Assembly (NCBI GenBank): GCA_045538305.1
Contig: JAZSRC010000053.1
Span: 1 to 7,840, forward strand
Reading direction: 5' to 3'
Source of the DNA: SFHK01 sp045538305
GTDB lineage: Bacteria > Bacillota > Clostridia > Christensenellales > Aristaeellaceae
Length of the DNA: 7,840 nt
This document shows positions 1 through 6,195 of this stretch, piece by piece; the stretch's first letter is position 1, and the number at the start of each line of letters is the position of its first letter. The notes below the pieces were generated by a model. It made no database searches and was not told where the DNA came from. It was given only the letters and a program-made list of their open reading frames with translations. Position numbers and translations under genes: made by a program.

Positions 1-181
1 AGGCAGCCTTATCCACCGCGCCCTGCGTTGCGCTCAGAATTTTCTGATCTGCAGTGCCCGCGGCGATAGCGTTATCAAACTTTTTGATGCTGGTCCTCAT
101 GGCGGACTTGATCATACGGTTGCGCAGGTTCTTCTTCTCGGAAACCTTCACACGCTTGATAGCAGACTTAATATTCGGCAA
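1..181 (-). CDS. rpsT: 30S ribosomal protein S20 (5' part, runs off window)
   Basis: S20 is a small, basic primary-binding protein of the 30S subunit that contacts 16S rRNA. The visible 60 residues begin MPNIKSAIKRVKVSEKKN and continue with NRMIKSAMRTSIKKF, the Lys/Arg-rich helical N-terminus typical of S20. The family is usually a little under 90 residues, so about two thirds is present and the rest lies left of position 1. The start is TTG at 181-179, chosen because translation from there gives the conserved MPNIKSA N-terminus and because a strong Shine-Dalgarno (AGGGGGTG, 195-188) sits 6 nt upstream. No ATG is available in frame at the N-terminus. A UUG start is also known for E. coli rpsT, where it is linked to translational autoregulation; whether that applies here is inference. 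The gene is divergent from the HAD/hprK/glcK operon and has its own promoter. Confidence 0.96.
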   Translation of the reverse strand, partial: MPNIKSAIKRVKVSEKKNLRNRMIKSAMRTSIKKFDNAIAAGTADQKILSATQGAVDKAA

Positions 182-187
182 AGTATT

Positions 188-195
188 CACCCCCT
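188..195 (-). promoter_or_regulatory. rpsT ribosome binding site
   Basis: On the minus strand this reads AGGGGGTG and ends 6 nt before the TTG start codon. The strong site supports TTG at 181 as the real start of rpsT. Confidence 0.8.
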
Positions 196-216
196 GTGTC
201 AAAATCAGCAACAGTA

Positions 217-245
217 ATTATACACCCTGCGTCAAGGAATTGCAA
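217..245 (-). promoter_or_regulatory. Promoter of rpsT
   Basis: On the minus strand a -35 box TTGCAA (245-240) is followed by a 17-nt spacer and a perfect -10 box TATAAT (222-217). This gives a leader of about 30 nt ahead of the TTG start. The stretch just upstream on the minus strand (about 273-300) is very A/T-rich with A-runs, which could serve as an UP element as expected for a ribosomal protein gene. A second -35-like TTGACG lies inside the spacer, but it is only 7 nt from the -10 box and too close to be used with it. Confidence 0.8.
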
Positions 246-272
246 TGGTTAATGAGCCTGTTCATGGTTAAT
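245..272. repeat. Two direct copies of ATGGTTAAT, 19 bp apart
   Basis: The 9-mer ATGGTTAAT occurs at 245-253 and again at 264-272, a period of 19 bp or roughly two helical turns. The first copy touches the -35 box of the rpsT promoter. Such spacing would suit a protein binding one face of the DNA, but two short A/T-rich copies can also arise by chance. Confidence 0.4.
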
Positions 273-384
273 TTCTTGCATTTTTTCAATTTATTTAAAA
301 GCTTTTGTAACTTTCGCCCGTTTTTCTATCACCAACAGCCATAAGCATCCGTTTCTTATTGCATTTTTCCCGGAATTGATGTAA

Positions 385-390
385 TATAAT
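385..390 (+). promoter_or_regulatory. Possible -10 box for the HAD-hprK-glcK operon
   Basis: A perfect TATAAT lies at 385-390. No good -35 box stands at the normal distance: TTGCAT at 359-364 is 20 nt upstream, and there is no extended TG motif. If this is the -10 box, transcription would start near 397, only about 9 nt before the ATG, and would cut into the GGGTGA ribosome binding site. The rest of 182-405 shows no other convincing plus-strand promoter. Confidence 0.35.
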
Positions 391-405
391 TTGGGTGATT
401 GTATT

Positions 406-1227
406 ATGAAATACCGTTTGATTGCCGTTGATATTGACGGCACGCTTTTAAACCATGAAGGCAAATTGACCGAGCGTACAATCCGTGCAGCCAAAGCCGC
501 CATGAGCCTTGGCGCGCGATTTGTGCTGTCCTCCGGGCGCATGCCCAGGGCGCTTCGCTCAATCGGCGAAACGCTTGAGGTAAATGCGCCGGCCGTGTGC
601 TATAACGGCGGCGCGGCGGTGGATGTGTTTACCGATGAAACCATATATAAAACGCCGGTTCCGATGGCGCTTGCCGTAGAAATTGCAAAGGCCGCCGAAG
701 AAATGGGGCTGTATCTGCATGCGTTCATACACGGCAGCTACATCGCGCCGGAATATAACCGATTGACGGAAGCCTATGAAAAGCTGTGCAGCGTAAAGGC
801 AAAGGTAGTAAACGCAAAGATTTCCGAATCCATGGATGAGGAGCCCATGAAGCTGCTGATTCTGGATACGCCCGAAGGTGCGGAGCAGGCGCTTCCCATT
901 CTGAGGGACAGGTTTGCGGGACGCGCGTCCATCATGCACAGCCAAAAGCACATGATCGAATGCGTAGACGTAAACACCTCCAAAGCCGGCGCACTTGAAA
1001 ATCTTTGCGCGTCTCTTGGCATTACGAAGGAAGAAGCCATCTCCTTCGGCGACGGGCAGAACGACGTTGAAATGCTCAGATGGGCGGGCGAAAGCTATGT
1101 GATGGACAACGCGTCCGACCTCGTCAAAAATGCCGAAGCGCGCTTTAAAATCGCGCCCTCAAACGCGCAGGACGGCGTTGCCGTTATAATCGAAAACCTG
1201 ATCAAAGAAGGAAAAATCGGAGGCTGA
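406..1227 (+). CDS. Cof-type HAD-IIB family phosphatase
   Basis: This is a haloacid dehalogenase superfamily hydrolase of the Cof/YidA subgroup, cytoplasmic Mg-dependent phosphatases that act on sugar phosphates and other small phosphorylated metabolites. All four HAD motifs are visible in the 273-residue protein: DIDGT (residues 9-13, nucleophile Asp9 and acid/base Asp11), SSGR (42-45, motif II), Lys193 in TSKAGAL (motif III) and GDGQND (215-220, motif IV). Between motifs II and III lies the large C2-type cap domain. Length is normal for the family. The ATG at 406 is chosen because the protein then begins MKYRLIAVDIDGT, right at the first strand; an in-frame TTG at 391 would add five unlikely residues. 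A modest ribosome site, GGGTGA, lies at 393-398. The gene heads an operon with hprK and glcK, and its stop is 2 nt before the hprK ATG. The context suggests a sugar phosphate substrate, but the substrate cannot be read from sequence. Confidence 0.92.
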   Translation: MKYRLIAVDIDGTLLNHEGKLTERTIRAAKAAMSLGARFVLSSGRMPRALRSIGETLEVNAPAVCYNGGAAVDVFTDETIYKTPVPMALAVEIAKAAEEMGLYLHAFIHGSYIAPEYNRLTEAYEKLCSVKAKVVNAKISESMDEEPMKLLILDTPEGAEQALPILRDRFAGRASIMHSQKHMIECVDVNTSKAGALENLCASLGITKEEAISFGDGQNDVEMLRWAGESYVMDNASDLVKNAEARFKIAPSNAQDGVAVIIENLIKEGKIGG

Positions 1228-1229
1228 CG

Positions 1230-2189
1230 ATGATTTCTGAAAAAAAGCTGGTAGAAGCGCTGAATTTTGAAGTAATCGTTCCCTCCCGCGATGGAATGCT
1301 GCCCATCAACGAAGCGGACGTAAACCGCCCCGGGCTTCAGCTGACAGGCTTTTGGGATTTTTTCGCCTATGAACGCCCACAGCTGTTCGGCAAGGTGGAA
1401 ATGGCTTACCTTGAAACGCTGGATGAAGAAACGCTGAATACGCGGCTGAACACCTATTTTGGCTTTCAGCTTCCGTGCATCATCATTTGCCGCTCTATGG
1501 ATATTCCCGAAGCGATGCTTAAATGCGCCAAACGGCGGCATATTCCCGTGTACCGCACCAAGGAAAACACCGTTCGCCTGGAAATGACGCTCATTAACTA
1601 CCTGCGCACGGAGCTTGCCCCCCATAAAACTATGCACGGCGTGCTGGTGGACGTATACGGCGTAGGCATGCTGATTACCGGCAATTCCGGCGTTGGAAAA
1701 AGCGAAGCGGCGCTGGAGCTTGTCAAGCGCGGACACAGGCTTGTCGCCGACGATATCGTAGATATCTGCCGCGTAACCGATACGCGCCTGACCGGTACGG
1801 CTCCCGAACGCACGCGCCACTTTATGGAAATCAGGGGCATCGGCATCATCGATGTATATACCATGTACGGCGTATCCAGTGTTATCCGTGAAAAGAGCAT
1901 CGATATGGAGGTTCATATGGAGCTCTGGCAGGAGGGGCATACCTATGAACGCCTGGGGCTTGACAGCCGGTCCACCACCATACTCGGCGTAAAGGTTCCC
2001 CAGCTGCTTCTGCCCATTCATCCCGGCAGAAACATTGCCATCGTTCTGGAGGTCGCAGCCAGAAACCTGCGCCTTAAGCAAATGGGCTACAGCGCGGCGG
2101 AGGAAGTTCTCCGGCGGCAGACCGGCATCATGACGCGCGCATACGGCTATCCCGAAAACAGCGATTCAACCAATGAGGAGGAAGAATAA
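1230..2189 (+). CDS. hprK: HPr kinase/phosphorylase
   Basis: HprK is the bifunctional sensor enzyme of carbon catabolite repression in Firmicutes. It phosphorylates HPr on its regulatory serine using ATP or pyrophosphate and removes that phosphate by phosphorolysis. The 319-residue protein has the family's two-domain plan: an N-terminal domain (about 1-130) and a C-terminal catalytic domain. Visible catalytic elements are His136 in the MHGVLV strand, the Walker A loop GNSGVGKSE (151-159), Asp174-Asp175 in VADDIVDI, and the HprK signature MEIRGIGIIDV (199-209). ERLGLDSR (240-247) and PGRN (265-268) follow. Length is normal. The ATG has a strong ribosome site, CGGAGG (1218-1223), inside the last codons of the HAD gene, so translation is probably coupled. 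The residue before PGRN is His264, where the family usually has Arg. The C-terminus ends in an acidic NEEEE tail whose codons double as the ribosome site of glcK. Confidence 0.97.
   Translation: MISEKKLVEALNFEVIVPSRDGMLPINEADVNRPGLQLTGFWDFFAYERPQLFGKVEMAYLETLDEETLNTRLNTYFGFQLPCIIICRSMDIPEAMLKCAKRRHIPVYRTKENTVRLEMTLINYLRTELAPHKTMHGVLVDVYGVGMLITGNSGVGKSEAALELVKRGHRLVADDIVDICRVTDTRLTGTAPERTRHFMEIRGIGIIDVYTMYGVSSVIREKSIDMEVHMELWQEGHTYERLGLDSRSTTILGVKVPQLLLPIHPGRNIAIVLEVAARNLRLKQMGYSAAEEVLRRQTGIMTRAYGYPENSDSTNEEEE
2175..2184 (+). promoter_or_regulatory. glcK ribosome binding site inside the hprK 3' end
   Basis: GAGGAGGAAG at 2175-2184 is a near-ideal Shine-Dalgarno, 8 nt before the glcK ATG. The same bases encode the Glu run at the C-terminus of HprK, so the acidic tail and the ribosome site share sequence. 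Confidence 0.8.
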
Positions 2190-2192
2190 ATT

Positions 2193-3137
2193 ATGGTATA
2201 CGTAGGCATCGATCTCGGCGGAACCAGTATCAAAGCGGGACTTGTAGACGAAAACGGCAAAATTATCGCCAAGGCAACCTGCCCCACCCTCGTAGAGCGA
2301 GGCGCAGAGCCCGTAGTAGCCGATATGGCAAAGCTTTCCCTTGAGGTTATCGAAAAGGGCAATTACACCCTTGACGATGTAAAAGCCATCGGCATCGGCC
2401 TTCCCGGCATTCAGGACCCCAGAACCGGTATTGTTCCGTTCTGCACCAATCTGTACTGGCACGAAGTACCGGTTGTAGAGCTTATGCAGAAGGTAATCGA
2501 TAAGCCCATTTTTATCGGTAACGACGCAACTGTCGCCGGTCTTGCCGAATCCGTTGCGGGCGTAAGCGCCGGTATCAAGCACAGCGTATTCCTCACCCTC
2601 GGAACCGGCGTAGGCGGCGGCATCGTACACGACGGCAAGGTATATTCCGGCGTAAACGGAGTAGGCAGCGAGCTTGGCCACATGCTCGTAGTGCTTGACG
2701 GCGAATTGTGCACCTGCGGAAACAAAGGCTGCTGGGAGCGCTATGCCAGCGCCACTGCGCTCATCCGCATGGGTAAGGAAGCCGCCAAGGAAAACAACGC
2801 CAGCGAGATTTATACTTCCGTCAATGGCGACCTCGATCTGATCACCGCTAAAACCGTCATCGACGCAGCCAAAAATGGCGACGAAACCGCAAATAAAGTA
2901 TTCAACCGCTATGTATACTATCTCTGCGCCGGCCTTGTAAACATCATCAACTTCATTGATCCCGAGGTAATCGTGCTCGGCGGCGGCGTATCCCACGCAG
3001 GCACATTCCTGCTGGACGCCGTTCGTGCAAAGCTCCCCTCCATGGTATTCTATAAAACCATGCCCTACGCAAGGGTAGAGCTTGCAATTCTCGGAAACGA
3101 CGCAGGCATTATCGGCGCGGCAATGCTGGGCAAATAA
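2193..3137 (+). CDS. glcK: ROK-family glucokinase
   Basis: This is a cytoplasmic sugar kinase of the ROK family, most like bacterial glucokinases that convert glucose and ATP to glucose-6-phosphate for glycolysis. The 314-residue protein shows the phosphate-1 loop DLGGT (7-11), GND with catalytic Asp111 (109-111), the LGTGVGGG phosphate-2 loop (136-143), and the adenosine-site glycines VLGGG (261-265). The ROK zinc site is complete: His163 in ELGH, then CTCGNKGCWE with Cys173, Cys175 and Cys180. The protein lacks the N-terminal helix-turn-helix of ROK repressors, so it is an enzyme and not a regulator. Length fits glucokinases. The start ATG lies 3 nt after the hprK stop with a strong ribosome site. 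It is the last gene of the operon, followed at once by a terminator. Glucose is the likeliest substrate, but ROK kinases for fructose, mannose or N-acetyl sugars share these motifs. Confidence 0.9.
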   Translation: MVYVGIDLGGTSIKAGLVDENGKIIAKATCPTLVERGAEPVVADMAKLSLEVIEKGNYTLDDVKAIGIGLPGIQDPRTGIVPFCTNLYWHEVPVVELMQKVIDKPIFIGNDATVAGLAESVAGVSAGIKHSVFLTLGTGVGGGIVHDGKVYSGVNGVGSELGHMLVVLDGELCTCGNKGCWERYASATALIRMGKEAAKENNASEIYTSVNGDLDLITAKTVIDAAKNGDETANKVFNRYVYYLCAGLVNIINFIDPEVIVLGGGVSHAGTFLLDAVRAKLPSMVFYKTMPYARVELAILGNDAGIIGAAMLGK

Positions 3138-3149
3138 ATCTATTTCAAC

Positions 3150-3204
3150 AAAAAAAGCGCTTTTCGATCCGGTTGCGTTAACCGTATCTAAAAGTGCTTT
3201 TTTT
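3150..3204. terminator. Bidirectional intrinsic terminator between glcK and the FAD gene
   Basis: A 15-nt arm at 3150-3164 (seven A, GCGC, TTTT) pairs with 3190-3204 (AAAAGTGC then seven T) with one G-T wobble. The loop contains a second small stem, CGGTT (3170-3174) with AACCG (3180-3184). A-runs on one side and T-runs on the other let it work in both directions. It begins 12 nt after the glcK stop and ends 11 nt before the stop of the convergent FAD-dependent dehydrogenase gene. Confidence 0.9.
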
Positions 3205-3215
3205 ATTTATCCATC

Positions 3216-4622
3216 CTAATCGTCGATAGAAACTCCGCACAGCGCGCGCCCCATGACGACGCCCATGATGGAAGCCATCATAAGTCCGCGGGTCCAGCCG
3301 CTGGAATCGCCCAGACAATGCAAACCCTGTACACTGGTGTTCAGCTTTTCATCCATCTGTACGCGGTTGGAATAGAATTTGAGCTCCGGCGAATACAGAA
3401 GCGTCTCATCAGACGCGAAGCCGGGAACCACATGATCCACCGCTTTGATAAAGTTGATAATATTTACCATTGCGCGATAGGGCATGGCGCTGGTGATGTC
3501 TCCCGCAACGGCGTCGGGTAGCGTCGGACGCAGATTGGCCCGCGCAAGCTCCTTTTGCCAGGTGCGTTTACCGTTGAGTATGTCGCCAAAGCGCTGCACC
3601 AGAATGTGTCCGGCGCCCAGCATGTTGGTTAATTCGCCGACCTTTTGCGCATAGGCAATGGGCTGATTGAACGGAACGGAAAAATTATGGCTGCACAGTA
3701 TGGCAAGGTTGGTATTGTTGCTCTTCAGCTCCTTGTAGCTGTGTCCGTTAACAACCGCAAGGTCATTGTCGTAGTTTTCCTGGCTGACAAAGCCGCCGGG
3801 ATTCTGACAGAAGGTGCGAACCTTGTTCTTGAACGGATTCGGATAACCGATGAGCTTGCTTTCGTACAGCACCTCGTTTACCTCATCCATGATTTCGTTG
3901 CGAACCTCAACGCGCACGCCGATATCGACCGTGCCGCTTCTGTGTTCGACGCCGTGCTCACTGCACAGCTTTTCCAGCCAGTCCGCACCTCGGCGTCCGG
4001 TTGCAACAACCACGTGATCGGAAAGGTATTCCGCTTCGCCCTTTTTTCCCTTTACATGTACGCCCTTGCATACGCCGTTTTCAATGATCAGGTTTTCGCA
4101 TTCCTCGCCAAAGTGGATTTCAACGCCGCTGTTCAGCAGGTGCTGCTCGATGGCATAATAAATCTGCTGCGCGCGCTCGGTACCCATATGGCGAATGGGA
4201 CAATCCACCAGCTGAAGACCTGCCTGAATGGCACGCCTTCTGATTTGCTTTACAGCCTCCGGATTTCCAACGCCCTCAATTTTGGTATCCGCTCCGAATT
4301 TCAGATAAATTTTATCCGCATAGTCAATCAGCGCCTGCGCCTTATCCTCGCCGATCAGCGAAGGAAAATCTCCGCCAACTTCGCAGCTTAAGGACAGCTT
4401 TCCGTCGGAAAATGCGCCCGCGCCCGAAAAACCGGTAGTGATATGACAGTACGGACGGCAATTCACGCACTTATGCGTTTTGCTTTTAGGGCAGGAACGA
4501 TTTTCTACCGCTGCACCCTTTTCGATCATAAGGATTTTCATATTCGGATTCAGACGAATGCCTTCATATGCGGTAAATATACCCGCTGGGCCTGCGCCAA
4601 TGATGATTACATCCCACTTCAT
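3216..4622 (-). CDS. NAD(P)/FAD-dependent dehydrogenase (COG2509 type)
   Basis: The gene encodes a 468-residue flavoprotein of the uncharacterised COG2509 group of FAD-dependent dehydrogenases. The N-terminus MKWDVIIIGAGPAG carries the Rossmann dinucleotide loop GxGxxG (residues 9-14), with Glu34 at the end of the second strand for the FAD ribose. A four-cysteine motif, C-x7-C-x2-C-x3-C (Cys44, 52, 55, 59), precedes GFSGAGAFSDGK (64-75). Further on come ATGRRG, typical of flavin oxidoreductases, and near the C-terminus GDSSGWTRGLMMA, the FAD-contacting GD motif. No signal peptide or membrane segment is seen, so the protein is probably cytoplasmic. ATG at 4622 is preferred because AGGAGA (4637-4632) stands 9 nt upstream; the TTG two codons earlier is too close to that site. 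The gene lies downstream of the sulfatase on the same strand but has its own promoter. The substrate is unknown. Confidence 0.88.
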   Translation of the reverse strand: MKWDVIIIGAGPAGIFTAYEGIRLNPNMKILMIEKGAAVENRSCPKSKTHKCVNCRPYCHITTGFSGAGAFSDGKLSLSCEVGGDFPSLIGEDKAQALIDYADKIYLKFGADTKIEGVGNPEAVKQIRRRAIQAGLQLVDCPIRHMGTERAQQIYYAIEQHLLNSGVEIHFGEECENLIIENGVCKGVHVKGKKGEAEYLSDHVVVATGRRGADWLEKLCSEHGVEHRSGTVDIGVRVEVRNEIMDEVNEVLYESKLIGYPNPFKNKVRTFCQNPGGFVSQENYDNDLAVVNGHSYKELKSNNTNLAILCSHNFSVPFNQPIAYAQKVGELTNMLGAGHILVQRFGDILNGKRTWQKELARANLRPTLPDAVAGDITSAMPYRAMVNIINFIKAVDHVVPGFASDETLLYSPELKFYSNRVQMDEKLNTSVQGLHCLGDSSGWTRGLMMASIMGVVMGRALCGVSIDD

Positions 4623-4631
4623 ACACAAAAA

Positions 4632-4637
4632 TCTCCT
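4632..4637 (-). promoter_or_regulatory. Ribosome binding site that fixes the start of the FAD gene
   Basis: The minus strand reads AGGAGA here, 9 nt before ATG 4622 and only 3 nt before the alternative TTG at 4628. The spacing favours the ATG. Confidence 0.75.
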
Positions 4638-4670
4638 GAAATAAACTGGGCTTCCGATAAGCCATCCGAT

Positions 4671-4700
4671 ATTATATCACATATGCCGGCATATTGACAA
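4671..4700 (-). promoter_or_regulatory. Promoter of the FAD dehydrogenase gene with palindromic spacer
   Basis: On the minus strand a -35 box TTGTCA (4700-4695) and a perfect -10 box TATAAT (4676-4671) are separated by 18 nt. The first 14 nt of that spacer (4694-4681) are the perfect palindrome ATATGCCGGCATAT. A dimeric repressor bound there would block RNA polymerase, so this is a candidate operator. The -35 box begins 6 nt after the stop codon of the upstream sulfatase gene, and no intrinsic terminator is visible between them, so read-through from the sulfatase is also possible. Confidence 0.7.
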
Positions 4701-4706
4701 CAAAAA

Positions 4707-6164
4707 CTATCTGGTATGATAATCTTTCGCTTCAAGCGCCTTCGCGGCTTCTTCGCGCCCGGTTTCATACAGCCGCTTTACGTAATTCTCCTTCCAGCCC
4801 GTGGTATGATACGGTCCGCCTTCTTTCATGACTGTCCACATGGGATCGATCGTGCTTTCGCTGGTCAGCATCATATCATCTATCCATTCCAGAATCAGCC
4901 TTGCGCCCTCCGCGCACTTTTCGGGATGCGTATCCTTAAGATTCCTTAGCTCATGCGGGTCATCCTTCACATTGAACAGCATCTCTCTGTCAAACAAATG
5001 GAAGCCGTCGTGAATGCTTCTGATGTACAGCCAGTCGCCAAAACGCGCGCTTCTTTGGCACACATGCGCCATCTGCGACAGAATCAGGCTGTCGCGCCCG
5101 GTATCCGCGCCGGTTCTGATGGTTTCAGCAAAGGACTCGCCGTCCCATCTGTCCCACTTCCGAACGCCCAGCAAATCCGCAATCGTCGGCACAAGATCCA
5201 ACTGATAGTGGAAGCCTTTGTCCGACCTTCCGCCCTCCATCCCCGGCCACTTTATGAGCATCGGGATATGGCAGGTGGGTTCGTCCGCCGTGCCGTGCTC
5301 GGCATACAACCCAAGCTCTCCAAGATTTTCACCGTGATCGGAGGTTACAATCACAGCGGTATCCTCGTATACGCCCTTTTCCCTGAGCTCGTTCAGAATT
5401 TCACCGGCTGCCCAGTCGGCATACAAAACGCCGGTGTCATATCCGTCCACCATGCGGCGCACTTCGCTTATGCTGTTGATCGCGCCCGGATGACGGGGAA
5501 AGGCCGGGTTTTCCACATCCGTATACATACCGATTTCTCTGGCGCCATGGGGCGATGAAAGCGTTCTGTGCTTTTCAAGGATTTCTTCCGTAATAAAGGA
5601 ATTGGTGGGTTCGTTTTCAAACGGATTCCCAAACGACGCCGGCGCGCGGTACGGCGTATGCGGATCCCACAGATGTATATGCAGATACCAGTTGTCCTGG
5701 CTCGCATTTCTCCGGATCCAGTCTATCGCCACAGGAAGCACAGCCTCCGCGCTTTCGCCGCCGCGTCCGCCTACATTATACGTTTCCATAAAGCCAGCGG
5801 AGTACCAGTAGGAGGAATGCCTTTCCGGGAATGTTGAAATGGAAACCGTCTTCATTCCGGCCCTTCTGAATAACCAGTTAAAGTTGTTTACGTCCACGGG
5901 ATCGTCAAAGCCTCTTTCGCGACCCCAAAGCCTGCGATCGCCGGCTGTGCCGCCGTGCCCGACTGCGCCGTTATGAATTCCAAACATGCCCGAAATCAGC
6001 GCCGCTCTTGACGGAAGGCATGGCGCATCGGACGTATACATGCAGTCAAAGCGAATGCCGTCCTCGGCAATTTTATCAAGGTTCGGCGTGGTGTTTCTGA
6101 AATAACCGTAGCAGCCCATATGATCGGGCCTCAGCGTATCAATATCAATATACAAAACTCTCAT
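4707..6164 (-). CDS. Cys-type sulfatase (alkaline phosphatase superfamily)
   Basis: This is a type I sulfatase that hydrolyses sulfate esters using a formylglycine made from an active-site cysteine. In the 485-residue protein the signature CLPSRAALISG (residues 49-59) matches C-x-P-S-R-x4-[TS]-G, with Cys49 as the modified residue and Arg53 beside it. Metal ligands are visible as Asp7/Asp9 in YIDIDTLRPDH and Asp276-His277 in SDHGE; DPHTPYRAP (167-175), AEHG (288-291) and Lys305 in MLIKWPG fit the rest of the site. The start is ATG 6164, giving MRVLYIDIDT right at the first strand, with ribosome site AAAGGAGC (6178-6171). In-frame ATGs further up (6209 and 6239) lack a ribosome site. No signal peptide or lipobox is seen, so the enzyme is probably cytoplasmic. 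An anaerobic sulfatase-maturating radical SAM enzyme would be needed, and none is in the window. The substrate is unknown. Confidence 0.92.
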   Translation of the reverse strand: MRVLYIDIDTLRPDHMGCYGYFRNTTPNLDKIAEDGIRFDCMYTSDAPCLPSRAALISGMFGIHNGAVGHGGTAGDRRLWGRERGFDDPVDVNNFNWLFRRAGMKTVSISTFPERHSSYWYSAGFMETYNVGGRGGESAEAVLPVAIDWIRRNASQDNWYLHIHLWDPHTPYRAPASFGNPFENEPTNSFITEEILEKHRTLSSPHGAREIGMYTDVENPAFPRHPGAINSISEVRRMVDGYDTGVLYADWAAGEILNELREKGVYEDTAVIVTSDHGENLGELGLYAEHGTADEPTCHIPMLIKWPGMEGGRSDKGFHYQLDLVPTIADLLGVRKWDRWDGESFAETIRTGADTGRDSLILSQMAHVCQRSARFGDWLYIRSIHDGFHLFDREMLFNVKDDPHELRNLKDTHPEKCAEGARLILEWIDDMMLTSESTIDPMWTVMKEGGPYHTTGWKENYVKRLYETGREEAAKALEAKDYHTR

Positions 6165-6170
6165 ATTTCT

Positions 6171-6178
6171 GCTCCTTT
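6171..6178 (-). promoter_or_regulatory. Ribosome binding site that fixes the sulfatase start
   Basis: The minus strand reads AAAGGAGC here; the GGAG core lies 7 nt before ATG 6164. This site and the position of the conserved N-terminal strand rule out the longer reading from 6239. Confidence 0.8.
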
Positions 6179-6195
6179 CATCCCGGAAAATATCT

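Noticed and set aside
218..236. TTGACG as the -35 box of rpsT
   Set aside because: It is only 7 nt from the TATAAT; TTGCAA at a 17-nt spacing fits better.
1095..2081. Long 328-codon open frame antisense to hprK
   Set aside because: It lies fully opposite a clear hprK, has no recognisable motif or ribosome site, and its composition (many His, Gln, Phe, Val) is that of an antisense reading of a biased gene.
2166..2996. 276-codon open frame antisense to glcK
   Set aside because: It mirrors the glucokinase codons, has a Tyr/Gly/Ala-rich composition and shows no family motifs.
3645..4391. 248-codon open frame on the plus strand inside the FAD gene
   Set aside because: The minus strand here encodes a protein with strong flavin motifs; the plus frame shows no motif and no ribosome site.
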